From Oreocharis arfaki (Eukaryota; Chordata; Aves; Passeriformes; Paramythiidae), in assembly GCA_013398015.1 (NCBI GenBank), contig VZRR01005732.1, positions 1 to 64,000 of the forward strand: a stretch of DNA of 64,000 bases. Direction: 5' to 3'. How positions within the stretch are numbered: the first letter of the stretch is position 1; the number at the start of each line of letters is the position of its first letter. The translations under genes were made by a program, and so were the position numbers. The notes beneath the pieces are model-generated. The model was not told the origin of the DNA and did not search any database. It saw only the letters and a list, made by a program, of their open reading frames with translations. This document shows positions 50,207-61,356 of the stretch, one piece after another.

Positions 50207-50917
50207 CAGCTCTCGAGTGTCCCCTGGGGCTCACCCCAGCTCGTGCTGCCTCTTGGTGCCAGGAGCATCCTGAGGAGGGTTTGCTCCCAGCCATGTGATG
50301 CTCGAGGGCTCAGCCCGGGCTGGGCTGGCAGATCTGGCAGCACAGGTGCCTCATCCCTGGTGGGTTTCAGCTGGAAAAGCATCCATGATTTATCCTGTGA
50401 AGATCAAACCTCTCATGGGGCTCCCGTCCTGCACTGCTCCGCTTTTCCTTTGTGATATCACTCGAGTCAGAAGCATTCAGCTGCTAGCAGAGGCCTGGAG
50501 ATCTTGTTTTGCAATAAGAAATTGAATTATCAGGAGGAAAAATATCAGCTATACGTAAAACATCAGAACACATTTAATTTGGGGCCTTTTGTTGCCTCTT
50601 TAGCTAACAAAATAAGCAAAATCTGTATTCAAAAGGACAGGAATTTCCAGATTCATTACAAGAGATTGTAACAGACAACTGATGCCATTAGCAAGAATAT
50701 ATATCTCTTATTTAACGTATTTCCATTGTGGAAGTAAAATCTCTATTCTGTAAGTCAATTAATATATAGTTCATTAAACTAGAAACAACTATATAATTAG
50801 GAAACAACAACAATTCATTAGCCTTAATGGGATTTAATAAAGTTCCTAAGCAAGGATTCTTCAGAGAATTAATTACAAGATATTAATCAGGGAAAAGTCC
50901 TGTTCCTCACTGATATC

Positions 50918-50943
50918 TCTATATTATATATCTATATTATATA
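50918..50943 (+). repeat. 13-bp perfect tandem duplication, AT-rich
   Basis: TCTATATTATATA is present twice in tandem. It sits at the end of a strongly AT-rich stretch (about 50500-50945). Confidence 0.9.
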
Positions 50944-51330
50944 TGTGTGTATCACTTGGAGATTGGGGGCTGTGAATCCCAGCCCATGGCCATGGCTGTG
51001 CCTTTACCACCATCCTCATGAAGGTCCAGGTCTCAATCCAGCAAAAGTGGAAATGAGAATGTCTGAGTTTCATGGTCCTTACCAAGATCCATTTTTCATC
51101 AGGGATTTTCATCCAGGCCCATGGTTTCTTCCCTTATTAGCAGTTTTCTTATTAATTAAACAGCAGCTTTTGTCTGGCATCAATTGAATTTTCAAGCAAT
51201 ACCTGCCACAATACAGGGAATAAAAGGAGAAAGATGTGTTATTTTTAATGCAAATGGTTTCAATTCAGACATATTTGATCAAATTGAACTGACAATTAAA
51301 TTATAAATGAATCAAGTGAAAGGGTCAGTG

Positions 51331-51366
51331 ATATGACAAATGACACTGTCATTGACACTGTCATAT
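51331..51366. repeat. Tandem TGACACTGTCAT pair within a palindromic block
   Basis: TGACACTGTCAT occurs twice in perfect tandem (51341-51352 and 51353-51364). Each unit is itself a near palindrome (TGACA, C, TGTCA). The pair is bracketed by ATATGACA at 51331-51338 and TGTCATAT at 51359-51366. TGACA/TGTCA is the core recognised by TALE homeodomain proteins such as MEIS, PREP and TGIF; binding here is inferred only. Confidence 0.85.
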
Positions 51367-52230
51367 GTAAGTGAACCAGTTTTTAAAAATGAAATGAGAA
51401 TTTCAAGTGTCAACTGGTGCTGGCTATCAAGAGTCAGGAGCAAGGAATTTTTAGGAGATAGGAATTACTCTGGCCATATTTTCCTACACTGCATCTGCCA
51501 AAGCAGCAAAAAGGAGCACTAATTTTCAATGTTGGGGCTGTGTCACAGCGACAGCTGGGGCAGCGTGGGGGGTCCTGCTCTTCCCATGGCCTGGAGCTTC
51601 CAGGAGCAGGGAAACACAGACAGGTCTGGTTCTGTGTGCTGTGTTCCTTGGGCATAGCCCAACACCCGCACAGTCCCTTGGACATCTCTGTCCATGCAGC
51701 CAATCCCGAATTTCCCTCTTGGCGCAACTGTGATGACCACTTCAAAAACAGTGACTTTTATTTTGGTACCAAAATGAATTCTTCATGTTGTCCCTAGTAG
51801 GGCGTTCCTGCTGCGGGTTTCCCTGGGCTGGGAAAGGAGCAGCTTGTGCCCCAGGGCCAGGGGAGCTGCTCTCAGCATCCCCGAGGGAATCTGGGGACCG
51901 TGGTGCCCCTCTGGTCTGGCGCAGCAGTTGTGGGCTGAGGAAGGAGCTGTGTGTGAGCACAGAGCCCTGGGAATCCCCAGCGGGATCTCAGGGGGCTGCT
52001 CTACCCTGGGAGCACTTGCTGACTTGCACACTGCAAATAAATCTGCAAATCAATAACTGTAATGTGCAGAAATCCCGGCTGGCCTGTTTGCACCACCTAA
52101 TGCAGGCCCAGTTTATGTTCATTATCAACTACTCTTTGAAGTGGTCCCTGCTGCAGCTTCCCAAGTGCTGTGATAGGGATCTGCCTCTTCCTCTGGTGCT
52201 GATGTGCATCTGTGAGGGGTTTTGAAGGAA

Positions 52231-52254
52231 CATGTTGAATTCCATGTTGAATTC
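52231..52254 (+). repeat. 12-bp perfect tandem duplication
   Basis: CATGTTGAATTC is repeated twice without a mismatch. It is most simply a recent slippage duplication. Confidence 0.9.
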
Positions 52255-52599
52255 CGCGGTGACATCCTTGACTAAAAGGACAGCCCACGTTATCAGTCCC
52301 ACTCCAAGTCCCTGTCTCAGACACTCCAAGCAGTGCAGAGGATGTATTTATCTCAGCCCGGCACAAGGCAGCTCCCTCAGCTCCCTGCGCCTCTGCCCTC
52401 TCAAGGCAGCAGTGCTGCACCTCGGGAAGGTCTCTGGAGTAAATTTCTAGTAGTTGTATCACAATTTTAACATCCTTTGTGAAATCCTAGGAGATCATAC
52501 CCCGGTATCTCCTTTCTCTTTTCCTGCTTGTTTCCAGATTTATTTATTTATTTTGCCTTTCTGCTGCCATGTCACAGAGCTGAAAAGATTAATAAAGAA

Positions 52600-52905
52600 T
52601 GATTAAGGGCTGCAGAGAATATTTTACAGTGATAGACTTAAGGAGCTCAGTCTGTTTATCTTATCAAAAAGAAGCTTGTAACTTAATTTCTGTGGATAAG
52701 TACCTTCGCAGGGAGGGAGCTCCAGGTCCTGAAAGGCTTTTTCTTCAGAGAAAGTCACAAAAAGACCTAATAGATTTAAGTTGAAGCCAGAAAAATCCAA
52801 TTAACAAGGTAGAAATTTTGAACTTTGAGGATCATTAACTACTGGGAAAATTTGGCTGTGTGCTCCCCACTCTGGATGTCTTCAGATCCAGATTGATGCT
52901 CTCCG
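52600..52905 (+). mobile_element. Old CR1 LINE fragment, sense
   Basis: CTCAGTCTGTTTATCTTATC, AAAAAGAAGCTTGTAACTTA, GTGGATAAGTACCTTCGCAG and GTTGAAGCCAGAAAAATCC follow an ancient CR1 subfamily further 5' than the other copies. CTGGATGTCTTCAGATCCAG near 52873 fits the same element. Divergence is clearly higher, so the ends are approximate. Confidence 0.75.
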
Positions 52906-55900
52906 GAGTGAGCTGCTCTGGTGTCACAGGCACTGATTGCCTGCTACCTCCCAGGCAGCCCAAGACAACTTTACCCTCTGGATCCCCAAATACCCAAGAT
53001 ATTGCCCAGGTGCTTTCCTGGGCTGTGATATCCTCCCTGAGGTGTCCGGCCCGGGCTGGGGCGTGCGGGGGTGCTCTGGCAGCTGAGGCTCTGGCTGAGG
53101 CAGGGTTTGCAGGCACCAGCGAGGAGCAGGAGCTTGGCTCCAACCAGTGTCACCCTCCAGGGCTGCTCTCTGTGCTGGGGCCTGGCCAGTTCCCTCCAGG
53201 TCAGGATCTGGTTTGTGTGCTGGGAAAGTCTCAAAATAGTTCAGACAGGAGAGAATGAGACCACAAGCCCCAGTGTTCCCTCAGCAGGCAGTGATGGGAG
53301 GGGGTGCAGCTGCAGACATCCCACGATAAACTTTGCATTTTAAAGGTTACTGACTCAACCTTTGCAAGCTGTGAAAGCAGATTAAAAGGACCCAGCGACA
53401 GTAATTGGTCATTTGAGCTTTGCCTGCGGGGCCCCTCCAGCAGGGCCAGCCTGTGAGGCTGCAGTTCAAAGAAGACAGATCCCACTAAACAAGAGCCAAC
53501 AAGGAGGAGCAAGGCCAAGGACAGGGACAGGGATTTCCAGTTCATTTGCGCAGCTCTGCCCCTTGGGCTTGTGCAGAACACAAACGTGGCAAACTTCCCT
53601 TCTCCCCTGGTTTTGTTCTCAGTCCTACCCAGGTTTCAGCCCCAGGAGATGAGCAAGGACATTCCTGTGCTCTGCACTTGCCGAGGCCGGTCCGCGGAGG
53701 AGGATTTGGGGTGGGAGGAGCACGTGTTGGACAGATGTGCAACAGCAGCTTTCTCTGGCTGGGGGCTGGAGGAGGGACCTTGTTCTCCCCCTCTCCCGTG
53801 GGCTCGTGTGAAGCCATTTAGCGCTTGTGACCCTTAACAAAAACCTGCCAAGTCACAGCTTGGACACAGAAATGGATTGAACTGTGTCTGCAATTACTGA
53901 CTGGAAAACCAGGACAAATAAAGGATGCTCAGGTGTACGAGGGCTAAAATCAGGCTGTGGTGTCCACCCAGGGAATGTGCTAAATACTATGGACTTCTTT
54001 GTGAGTGATAATGTAAAATTTTTGCAACTAACCTACAGTAACAGGCTTTGGGAAGCATTTATCAATCGGAGCCAGAGCAGGAGGTTGCCATGGAGATGGG
54101 AAGTAGCCGGGTGATATTTTTTAGTTCTGCAAATACATTGTTGCAAAACACAAATGGGGAAGGAAAAGGAGCCTCGTTGTCTCTAAAGTACAAAATTTGG
54201 GTTTAGGCTGTCACACAGAGGGGGAAATGGCTCCCTTGGACTGTGGGGGTTCAGATGAATCCCATTAAATGTGAACCTTGGGCTGAGCTCTGCAGAGCAG
54301 GATGGAAACCTGGAAGGGCACCTGGGATCCTGCAACCCCCAGTGAAGTTACTGAGTCAGAAATGAAAGCAGTAAATTTCCTGTGACCGAAGGCCTATGTA
54401 AATCCAAGGTCACCAGAACCACTTCTGTGGCTGCTTCTTATCATTTAAGGGAGATAAAAAAGAGCAATTAAGTTTAGGCTGGCAATTTGGCACAGTAGCA
54501 TAAATCTTCAATGAAATCAGAAGGTGTTTGTTTTTGTGTAAGCTCAGCTAATGTTTCACTTTATTAGTAACAAGCAGAAGCCATAATTACTCTTCTATTT
54601 GACAGAATTTGAGGATGATTTTATTGACAGCTCCCATGTTATTTATGCACACAAGTCATTCACTTAAGTGAAACTTTAACATCAAGTATTTATTCAACTT
54701 CACTAATTCCCATCCCTTCCTACCCAGCAAATGGCTTTGGGTGATCTCCATTAAAAGCCTGAGTATTAATCCAGAAATTATAAAAAATCTGGGATCTTGC
54801 ACGAAAAAGATAAAAATATTTAATTCAAATACTTTCACCCCAGCATGGGCACAACCCCCTCTGCATCAGGGGCTGCAGCGTCACTGCACACGTGGCAGCA
54901 GAACACACCCAGGGTCCCCCCCGAATGCCAACACTTTGGCACTGGAACTTCTCAGGAAGAAGTCAGGACTTAATGTTCTAAGAAAAAAAATCCATTCTGG
55001 GCTTGTTATTTAAATGTAATGGATGTAGCTACAAAATACTGTTGTTTTCAAATATTAATTTTGTTAATAACTTTATAAATTTTGAAAGGATTCGAAAAGA
55101 TTTTTGAGAAATAAACCCAGAATACATCCTTTTTGGAAATGCATTGGAATGAGCTGAAAAGTGTTTCCTGAGCCTGGGGAAGGAGCGATTGGGTGTGCTG
55201 TTGCTGGGACTGGGTTGGTTTCTGTGTTTGCCTGGGAACCTGCAGGGTTTAGCTGGCAAGTGAGAGAGAGGAGAGGAACAGCAGCAGCCAGGCAGGTCTA
55301 GAACTCCTCATTGGGAAAAAGCAGCTAAAAATTCCCAGTGGGGGAGAAGAGAGTGAAAGCTGCTGGGCTGAGCAGGGGCTCAGGGGGCTGCTGGGCAGGG
55401 GCTGTATCCTCACCCCACGGCTGCAGAGGGATGGGGATGGCTTGGTTTGGACCTTCTAATAACGACAGGTTCAGTCCAGGCGTTTGGACGAATGTATTTG
55501 GTTTGGTGCTCTGAGTGATGACTCCATCACCTCCAGCATCCCACAATGGCAAATCTGGGAAAACTCTGGTTTTCCTGGATGGACTGCAGCAGTAACAGCA
55601 TTTGCACGTGCAAGAACGGGCCTGGCCCGGGCCTTGATTCATTATTCAGTTCACTTAAGTGCTGGTAGCATGCTGAAGTGACCTGCACTTGCTGTTTATT
55701 TGGCAACACAAAGAACATTTTGTGGTTTATCATACAAAAAGAATAAATTTGAAATCTGTGAGGAAGGGCCCAGACTTAGGGCTGGAGTAAAGGGATGGGT
55801 TGCACAGATTGCATTTGGCATTCAGGACTACTTCCAGCGCTTAATGGCTTAGCTTTAATGTTTCTGATTTCTTTTTATTAAAAAGTATCCCACAAGACCA

Positions 55901-58900
55901 TGGCATTTATTACAGGGCTGTGTTGGGGGCATACAAGGCATTTCTAAACTCATGGCAACACTCTAATGTTAAATATTCATAACTGCAGCTACCATTTGCT
56001 GCTGATAAGGACATTGATTTTCTTTGGAAGCACCGGAATTATTTGTGGCCCTTATTGTCTGCTGTGATGGTTGTGCATAAAGTTTGGGAAAATATGAAGC
56101 ATCGTGCATGTTTTGGGCTTGTACCCTTCTGCAGCAGGGAAAATAAAGCCCCAAATGTAATGAAATGGTGTTTCTCAGGGCTGGGTAATGCAGAAGCTGC
56201 AAGCTGGGAGCAGAGCAGGCTCGGCCAGCACGGCTGCGTGGGCAGGGAGGCAGAGGCGTTCCTGACGTGGCTTTGGGGTTCGTGTGGGAGCCCCAGCTCT
56301 GCCGAGGCAGCCAAGGCTGGGGTGTGCCCACACAGCCCTCACCACGCTCCCCCCAGTCCTGAGCCTCCTGCTCACTCATGTCAGAGGTTTGCACTGGAAT
56401 TTAAACTGAATTCAATGAAACTTGAAATTTGGGGTGAAATAAAGGTAATTAGCCTGAGCTTGGAACAGATCAGTAGCTTGAAATAGTGCCTGATCCATTG
56501 CCTTCACAATGCCCTGCACTCCGTGCCCGGCAGGGCCCACCACGCCGGACTCTCACATCTTCCCTGCGGCTGCTGGAGCTTTTCTTTGTCAGAAAAGAAC
56601 ACGTTCCCCTTTCTTCAGCCCACCTACGCTGACTGTGACTGCAGAAGCTGGGCCCTCCACGGCGCCGTGAGGGCAGGGCTGTGTGGGAGGGCATGAGCTG
56701 AGGGTTATTGTTTTAGCATTTATGGTGCTTCTCACAGATTAGGGGGTGCTGTAAAGGGTTCTCCCTGCTGGCATATTTGCAGATGATCCCAGCCCTGGGC
56801 TGGTGCTGTGCTGTGAGGTCAGGCCTGAGGGGAATGTTCTTCCCAAGCCGGAGGAGCTCAGCTGCAGGTTCTGTTCCCACTCTGGTAGGGAAGTTGAGCT
56901 GATTTCGAAAAGAAAAGCTGCTTTTTCTCTCAGCAGCAAAGTGCAACACTTTATTTCCAAAAATGTCAGTGTTTCCAAAACCAGAATGGGCCATTTCATC
57001 CCCCTGTGGGCTCCAGCCCAGGAGTTTTAATGCCCTGGATCTTGTACTGTCAACACAAAAGCTAAAAATCTCTGCTTGAATGTGTCACACTCTGGGTATG
57101 CTCTCCATGCAGAGGGACACTGCCCCTGAAAGAAGTGCACGGGGCATCGTGAGGAGCTCTAATTTTATGGAGAAGCACCTGCTCTTGCTGTTGCTGGTCT
57201 GTTAGAGCAAGAACTGGAAAGGGAATTAGAGCCACAGGGGAATGAGAGCAGACCTCGAGCCACTTCCCAATCTGAGCCTGCTGGGTTTGTTTAAAAGGAC
57301 CTTGTTCTGCAGGAGAGCAATTCCTGCTCCAGCACCGCGTGGTTTCCACCAGGATGGGAGGGCAGAATAACAAGTGTTTGCTGCACATCCAGGGGAGCCC
57401 CGTGGGAGTTAATCCTTATAAATAATCTAGGTACTGTCAGCTCAGATCTTCTCCTGTCTGCTATGGAGAAAGGTAGGGAATGACAGAGGGAATGTGCAGC
57501 CAGCCTTGGGTTTGGAGGTGAAGAAACAGGAGAGACACGAGAACTTTGGTATTTGTGCCCCACCTTAGTGCACACAAAAGGGCACCTCTTCACTCCAAGG
57601 CCATTTGCTCGCTTCATTTATCAGATCTGGAGCATCTGCTACTGACATTAGGAGCACTTTGGCCGTTTGGGACAGAAGCACAGAGCCATGTCCTATGCAG
57701 CACACCCGGGAAGGGATCTCAGATTTCCCTTTGTCTGGAGAGAAATCAGACGATTAGGGGTCTTGTGGGTTTTGAGGTTTTGTAGGATTTTTTCCCCCTG
57801 CTGTAGTGACAAATAATGTGAGCAGATCACTGGGTACTTCCTGTGGGTATTTCTCATTTAGGATTTAATGTATGGAAGTAGCTCAGCTCTGGGTGTGTGG
57901 ACAAAAATACTTCACAGTCCTGGGCAACAATAACTCATGTCTCTTGTGCTATTTTCCCTCCTGATGTTGCAGCTGTTCTAGATATGCAAGAGCTTTTTAT
58001 GTAAGTTCTTTCTTCTTGGTTATTTCAAGTTTCAGCAGAGTAAGACACTTCTCACTGTGAGAAATGTCATCGTTGCTTTTCTGCTGCTCTTTCTGCCCTG
58101 AGACCTCTCAGCACTCCCCTTTCCTATTCACAAGACACCAGATTTGCCTGATTTTTCCTTTTGGTACCATTGTCAGGAACTGTTGGGATTAACACATTTC
58201 ATGGGAAAATGCACGGGAGGATTTCTGTGTCTTCTTGCTCAAACAAGTTGTTTTAAGATTCAGTTCAATTCATTTGTGGTGTTTTTTCTCTTACTTGCAT
58301 TTAACATTTTGTCACAACTCAGCTCATTGAAAACATGCAATTTTCAAGGTGGTTTCAAAAGCAGGGGAGGTGTGGAATTCCTCAGCCATTTTAAAGAAAA
58401 ACATCTGACACAAAAGAGACAATTGAAAAACTCACATTTGCTCTGTACAGAATATAATTAGGCAGATCCTGTAAATACCTAACATCAGTTTCCTTCAAGA
58501 GTAGGAGATGAATCTGAGTCTTTATCTCCACAGACTGCATTTCTAGATAGTCAATCGATCTGAGTTTGTGTCGCAACTGGCAAAACAAGCAGGGGACGTG
58601 TAACAGAAAAATTACCGATCTTATTCCCAAAATTAACATTGTGACACTTCTCCTTGATGTACGTTTTTGAGTTATGACAGACTTGAGATAATGTGCAGTA
58701 TTTTAGTATGATCACAGCCCTCTCCCAGAGACAGAAACCCAACGTGCTTAAAGGAATCCAAAAATAGAAACTGGAAAATAAAGCAGTAAATGTTTGAAAT
58801 AGAGAAAGAAAACTTCAGCAGCACGAGACAGTTCTCTCCTTGTGCACACTGAGGGCTTCCCACCCTCTGGAAATACCTGTCTGGGCTTTGGTAGGGCTGA

Positions 58901-60040
58901 GATGACAAAAAAGTGTATTAAAGGAGCGAACAACAAGCAGGAAAATGTGTATAGAGTCTGACCTACCTGAAAGGTGCGTGAAGCACTGGTTTCACTGATA
59001 GTGCAGGCCCTTTGGCATGTTGTATCTGCAGTTCTGCCGTCCCTCAAATATCCCAAGTGGGTGGTTTGAAATGTTGTTGGAAAATTATTGGGTTGTTGTA
59101 GATTTTTTTAAAATAAGGATGGTGTTGATGGGACTTCTGAGTAACAGCTGATCCTTGGACACATATGAGGCCAGTACACAGAATTTACACAAATATTCTC
59201 ATACCTAAACCTGGCAAAGCTTTAATGTGTGGAATCCTTGTTCTCCTGAGCACTGCAGTGGAATGTTTGTGCTATTGCCTGTGTTATTTCCAATGTTACA
59301 ATCTGTCAGTTCAGACTATTTTTTGAAGAATTTTACTTAAATGCCAACTAATTAATAATTTCAGGTGCACCATAGAGAAAAATTTAATAACTTCTTTTCC
59401 CTGATGTTGAGCTGGTTTTCTGGAACCATAATCTCTAATATATTTTGTAAATCTCTCATATCTAATCAGCTAGTTGGTAAATTAATACAGAATTACAACT
59501 CATTAGCGAATGATGCATTGATGTCTCATAATTCCCTGCTTTCTTATTTGGAAGAAAGTAGGTTATGCTGTTATTGAGTTAGTGCATTAAGTTTCAATGC
59601 TTTTTTATCATAGGCATTAAGTGCTTTTTAAAATATGTGTTAATTAAGAGATTACATCCACATCAGCACTAAAGCACTGTAGCTGCTGCAATTATGGAAC
59701 CCATTCTGGTCTCTCCAGCCATGACAGAGCAGCCAGGAGTCCCCTTGGTCTGGTTTCTGTGGGGTGACTCAGCCCACACCAGGGCTTAGGGAAAAGAACT
59801 TAGAAAGGCACAGGGCAGCATCATAAAATCTCCAGCCCCATCTCCAGTGGGGCTGGAGAGCTGTGCTGAGGCCAGGTTGGACGCCCCAAGGAACGTAATG
59901 AGGCATTCCCCGGGTGGGAGGAATTCCATCCTTTGGAGAAGAGAGGGCAGAAGCAGAGAGATGTTAGGAGGCTGTGAAGTCACTGCAGGTGCAGGACATA
60001 GGGACTCTTGTCAACTGTTTCTCAAAACCAGGAACTACAG

Positions 60041-60085
60041 AGATGAGCTTTGAGGTTCCTTCCAGGCCAAAACCATTCTATGAAT
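60041..60085 (+). mobile_element. CR1 LINE 3' terminus, sense
   Basis: GAGATGAGCTTTGAGGTTCC, TTCCAGGCCAAAACCATTCT and ATGAAT are the last forty or so bases of a CR1. The region before it (about 59930-60040) may be further decayed CR1. Confidence 0.8.
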
Positions 60086-61215
60086 AAAACTGGGGAGCTT
60101 GGTTTTGTTGTACTGGAAAAGATTAAATTTTGAAAATTATCACATCAGCACATCAATATTAAATGCACACATCAAAGAACTAAAAGCCTATTCTTACGTG
60201 TTCCAGTTTACTTCCTTTTGTTTCTTTAAGTTGAGTAGTATTTTCTAATCTCTGCTCAGCCTGATGGATGCGGCTCAGCAAGCAAAGCGACACCCATTTT
60301 TATTTCATGCCATATCAGTACAAAGACAAACAACAGAAAAACCTCCTGTCTGGTGCTACTTATCACCACAAGTTCAAAGCAAGCTCCATTTGTGTAGGAT
60401 CAACTTATCCCATCAGGCAATTTATCTTTGACAGGAGAGAGGCTGATTATAAGAGGTAGAAATGCCCTTGAGGGAAGTAAATTTAATGAAGTTTGTAACA
60501 GACTGCAGGAATATCAACCAAATTATTAAGAATATGACACAAGAAACAGTTAATTAAGACTGTCCATCCATCTTTCTCCTGCTCAGATGATCTTTGTTCT
60601 ATGGAGTTTATGTCCATCCAAGCAAACTTGCTTTCATCAGATAGCAGAGCCTCTGCAGCCATCTGAGCACAAGCCTCGTGGTGCTCCCCAAAACTGGGAC
60701 CCTGATGTCCCTCCAGGACACTCACAGGGGCCTGGGGACACCTCCTGGCACAAGGGAACCTGTGGCACAGAGTCTCCAGGTCTGTCCCCAGCAGAGCAAG
60801 GGGACACCTCAGACCAAGTAGGGGCAGAAGATCTGATTCTTTGAGCTCCATATCAGGGTCAGTCCCTGCCTGCTGCTTTCAGTAGCTGTTTACAGACCTG
60901 TTGTCCATGAATCCAACTAATTCCTTTTCCATCCTCCGGCTTCACAGCCTCCCCTGGCAGCACTTCCCAGCTCACTATCTGCTCTAAAAGTCGAACTAAA
61001 ACCAGACAATTCAAGAATCCCCTTTTATCGCGTTCAAACATCCTTGCTGGCAGCTTCCATGACTTCTGAGGGATTTGGTGAAAAACAATTCTGCTTTGAT
61101 CTTCTCTTCTGCCTCTATGACATTGCAAATATCAGTCGTGTTCCTTGGGAGCCCTGAGAGTGGGGGTCCCATTCACAGGAATATCATTAAGAAAAAAGTG
61201 CATATTCATATTTCT

Positions 61216-61356
61216 ATCCCTGGAAGTGCCCAAGGCCAGGTTGGACGGGGCTTGGAGCAGCCTGGGACAGTGGAAGGTGTCTCTGCCCAGGGCAGTGGGG
61301 TGGCACTGGATGGGCTTTAAGGTCTCTTCCCACCCAAACCATTCTGGGACTCGCTG
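61216..61356 (+). mobile_element. CR1 LINE 3' fragment, sense
   Basis: TATCCCTGGAAGTGCCCAAG, GGACGGGGCTTGGAGCAGCC, GGACAGTGGAAGGTGTCTCT and CCACCCAAACCATTCTGGGA match CR1 in sense order with few changes. It is a relatively young-looking copy. Confidence 0.94.
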
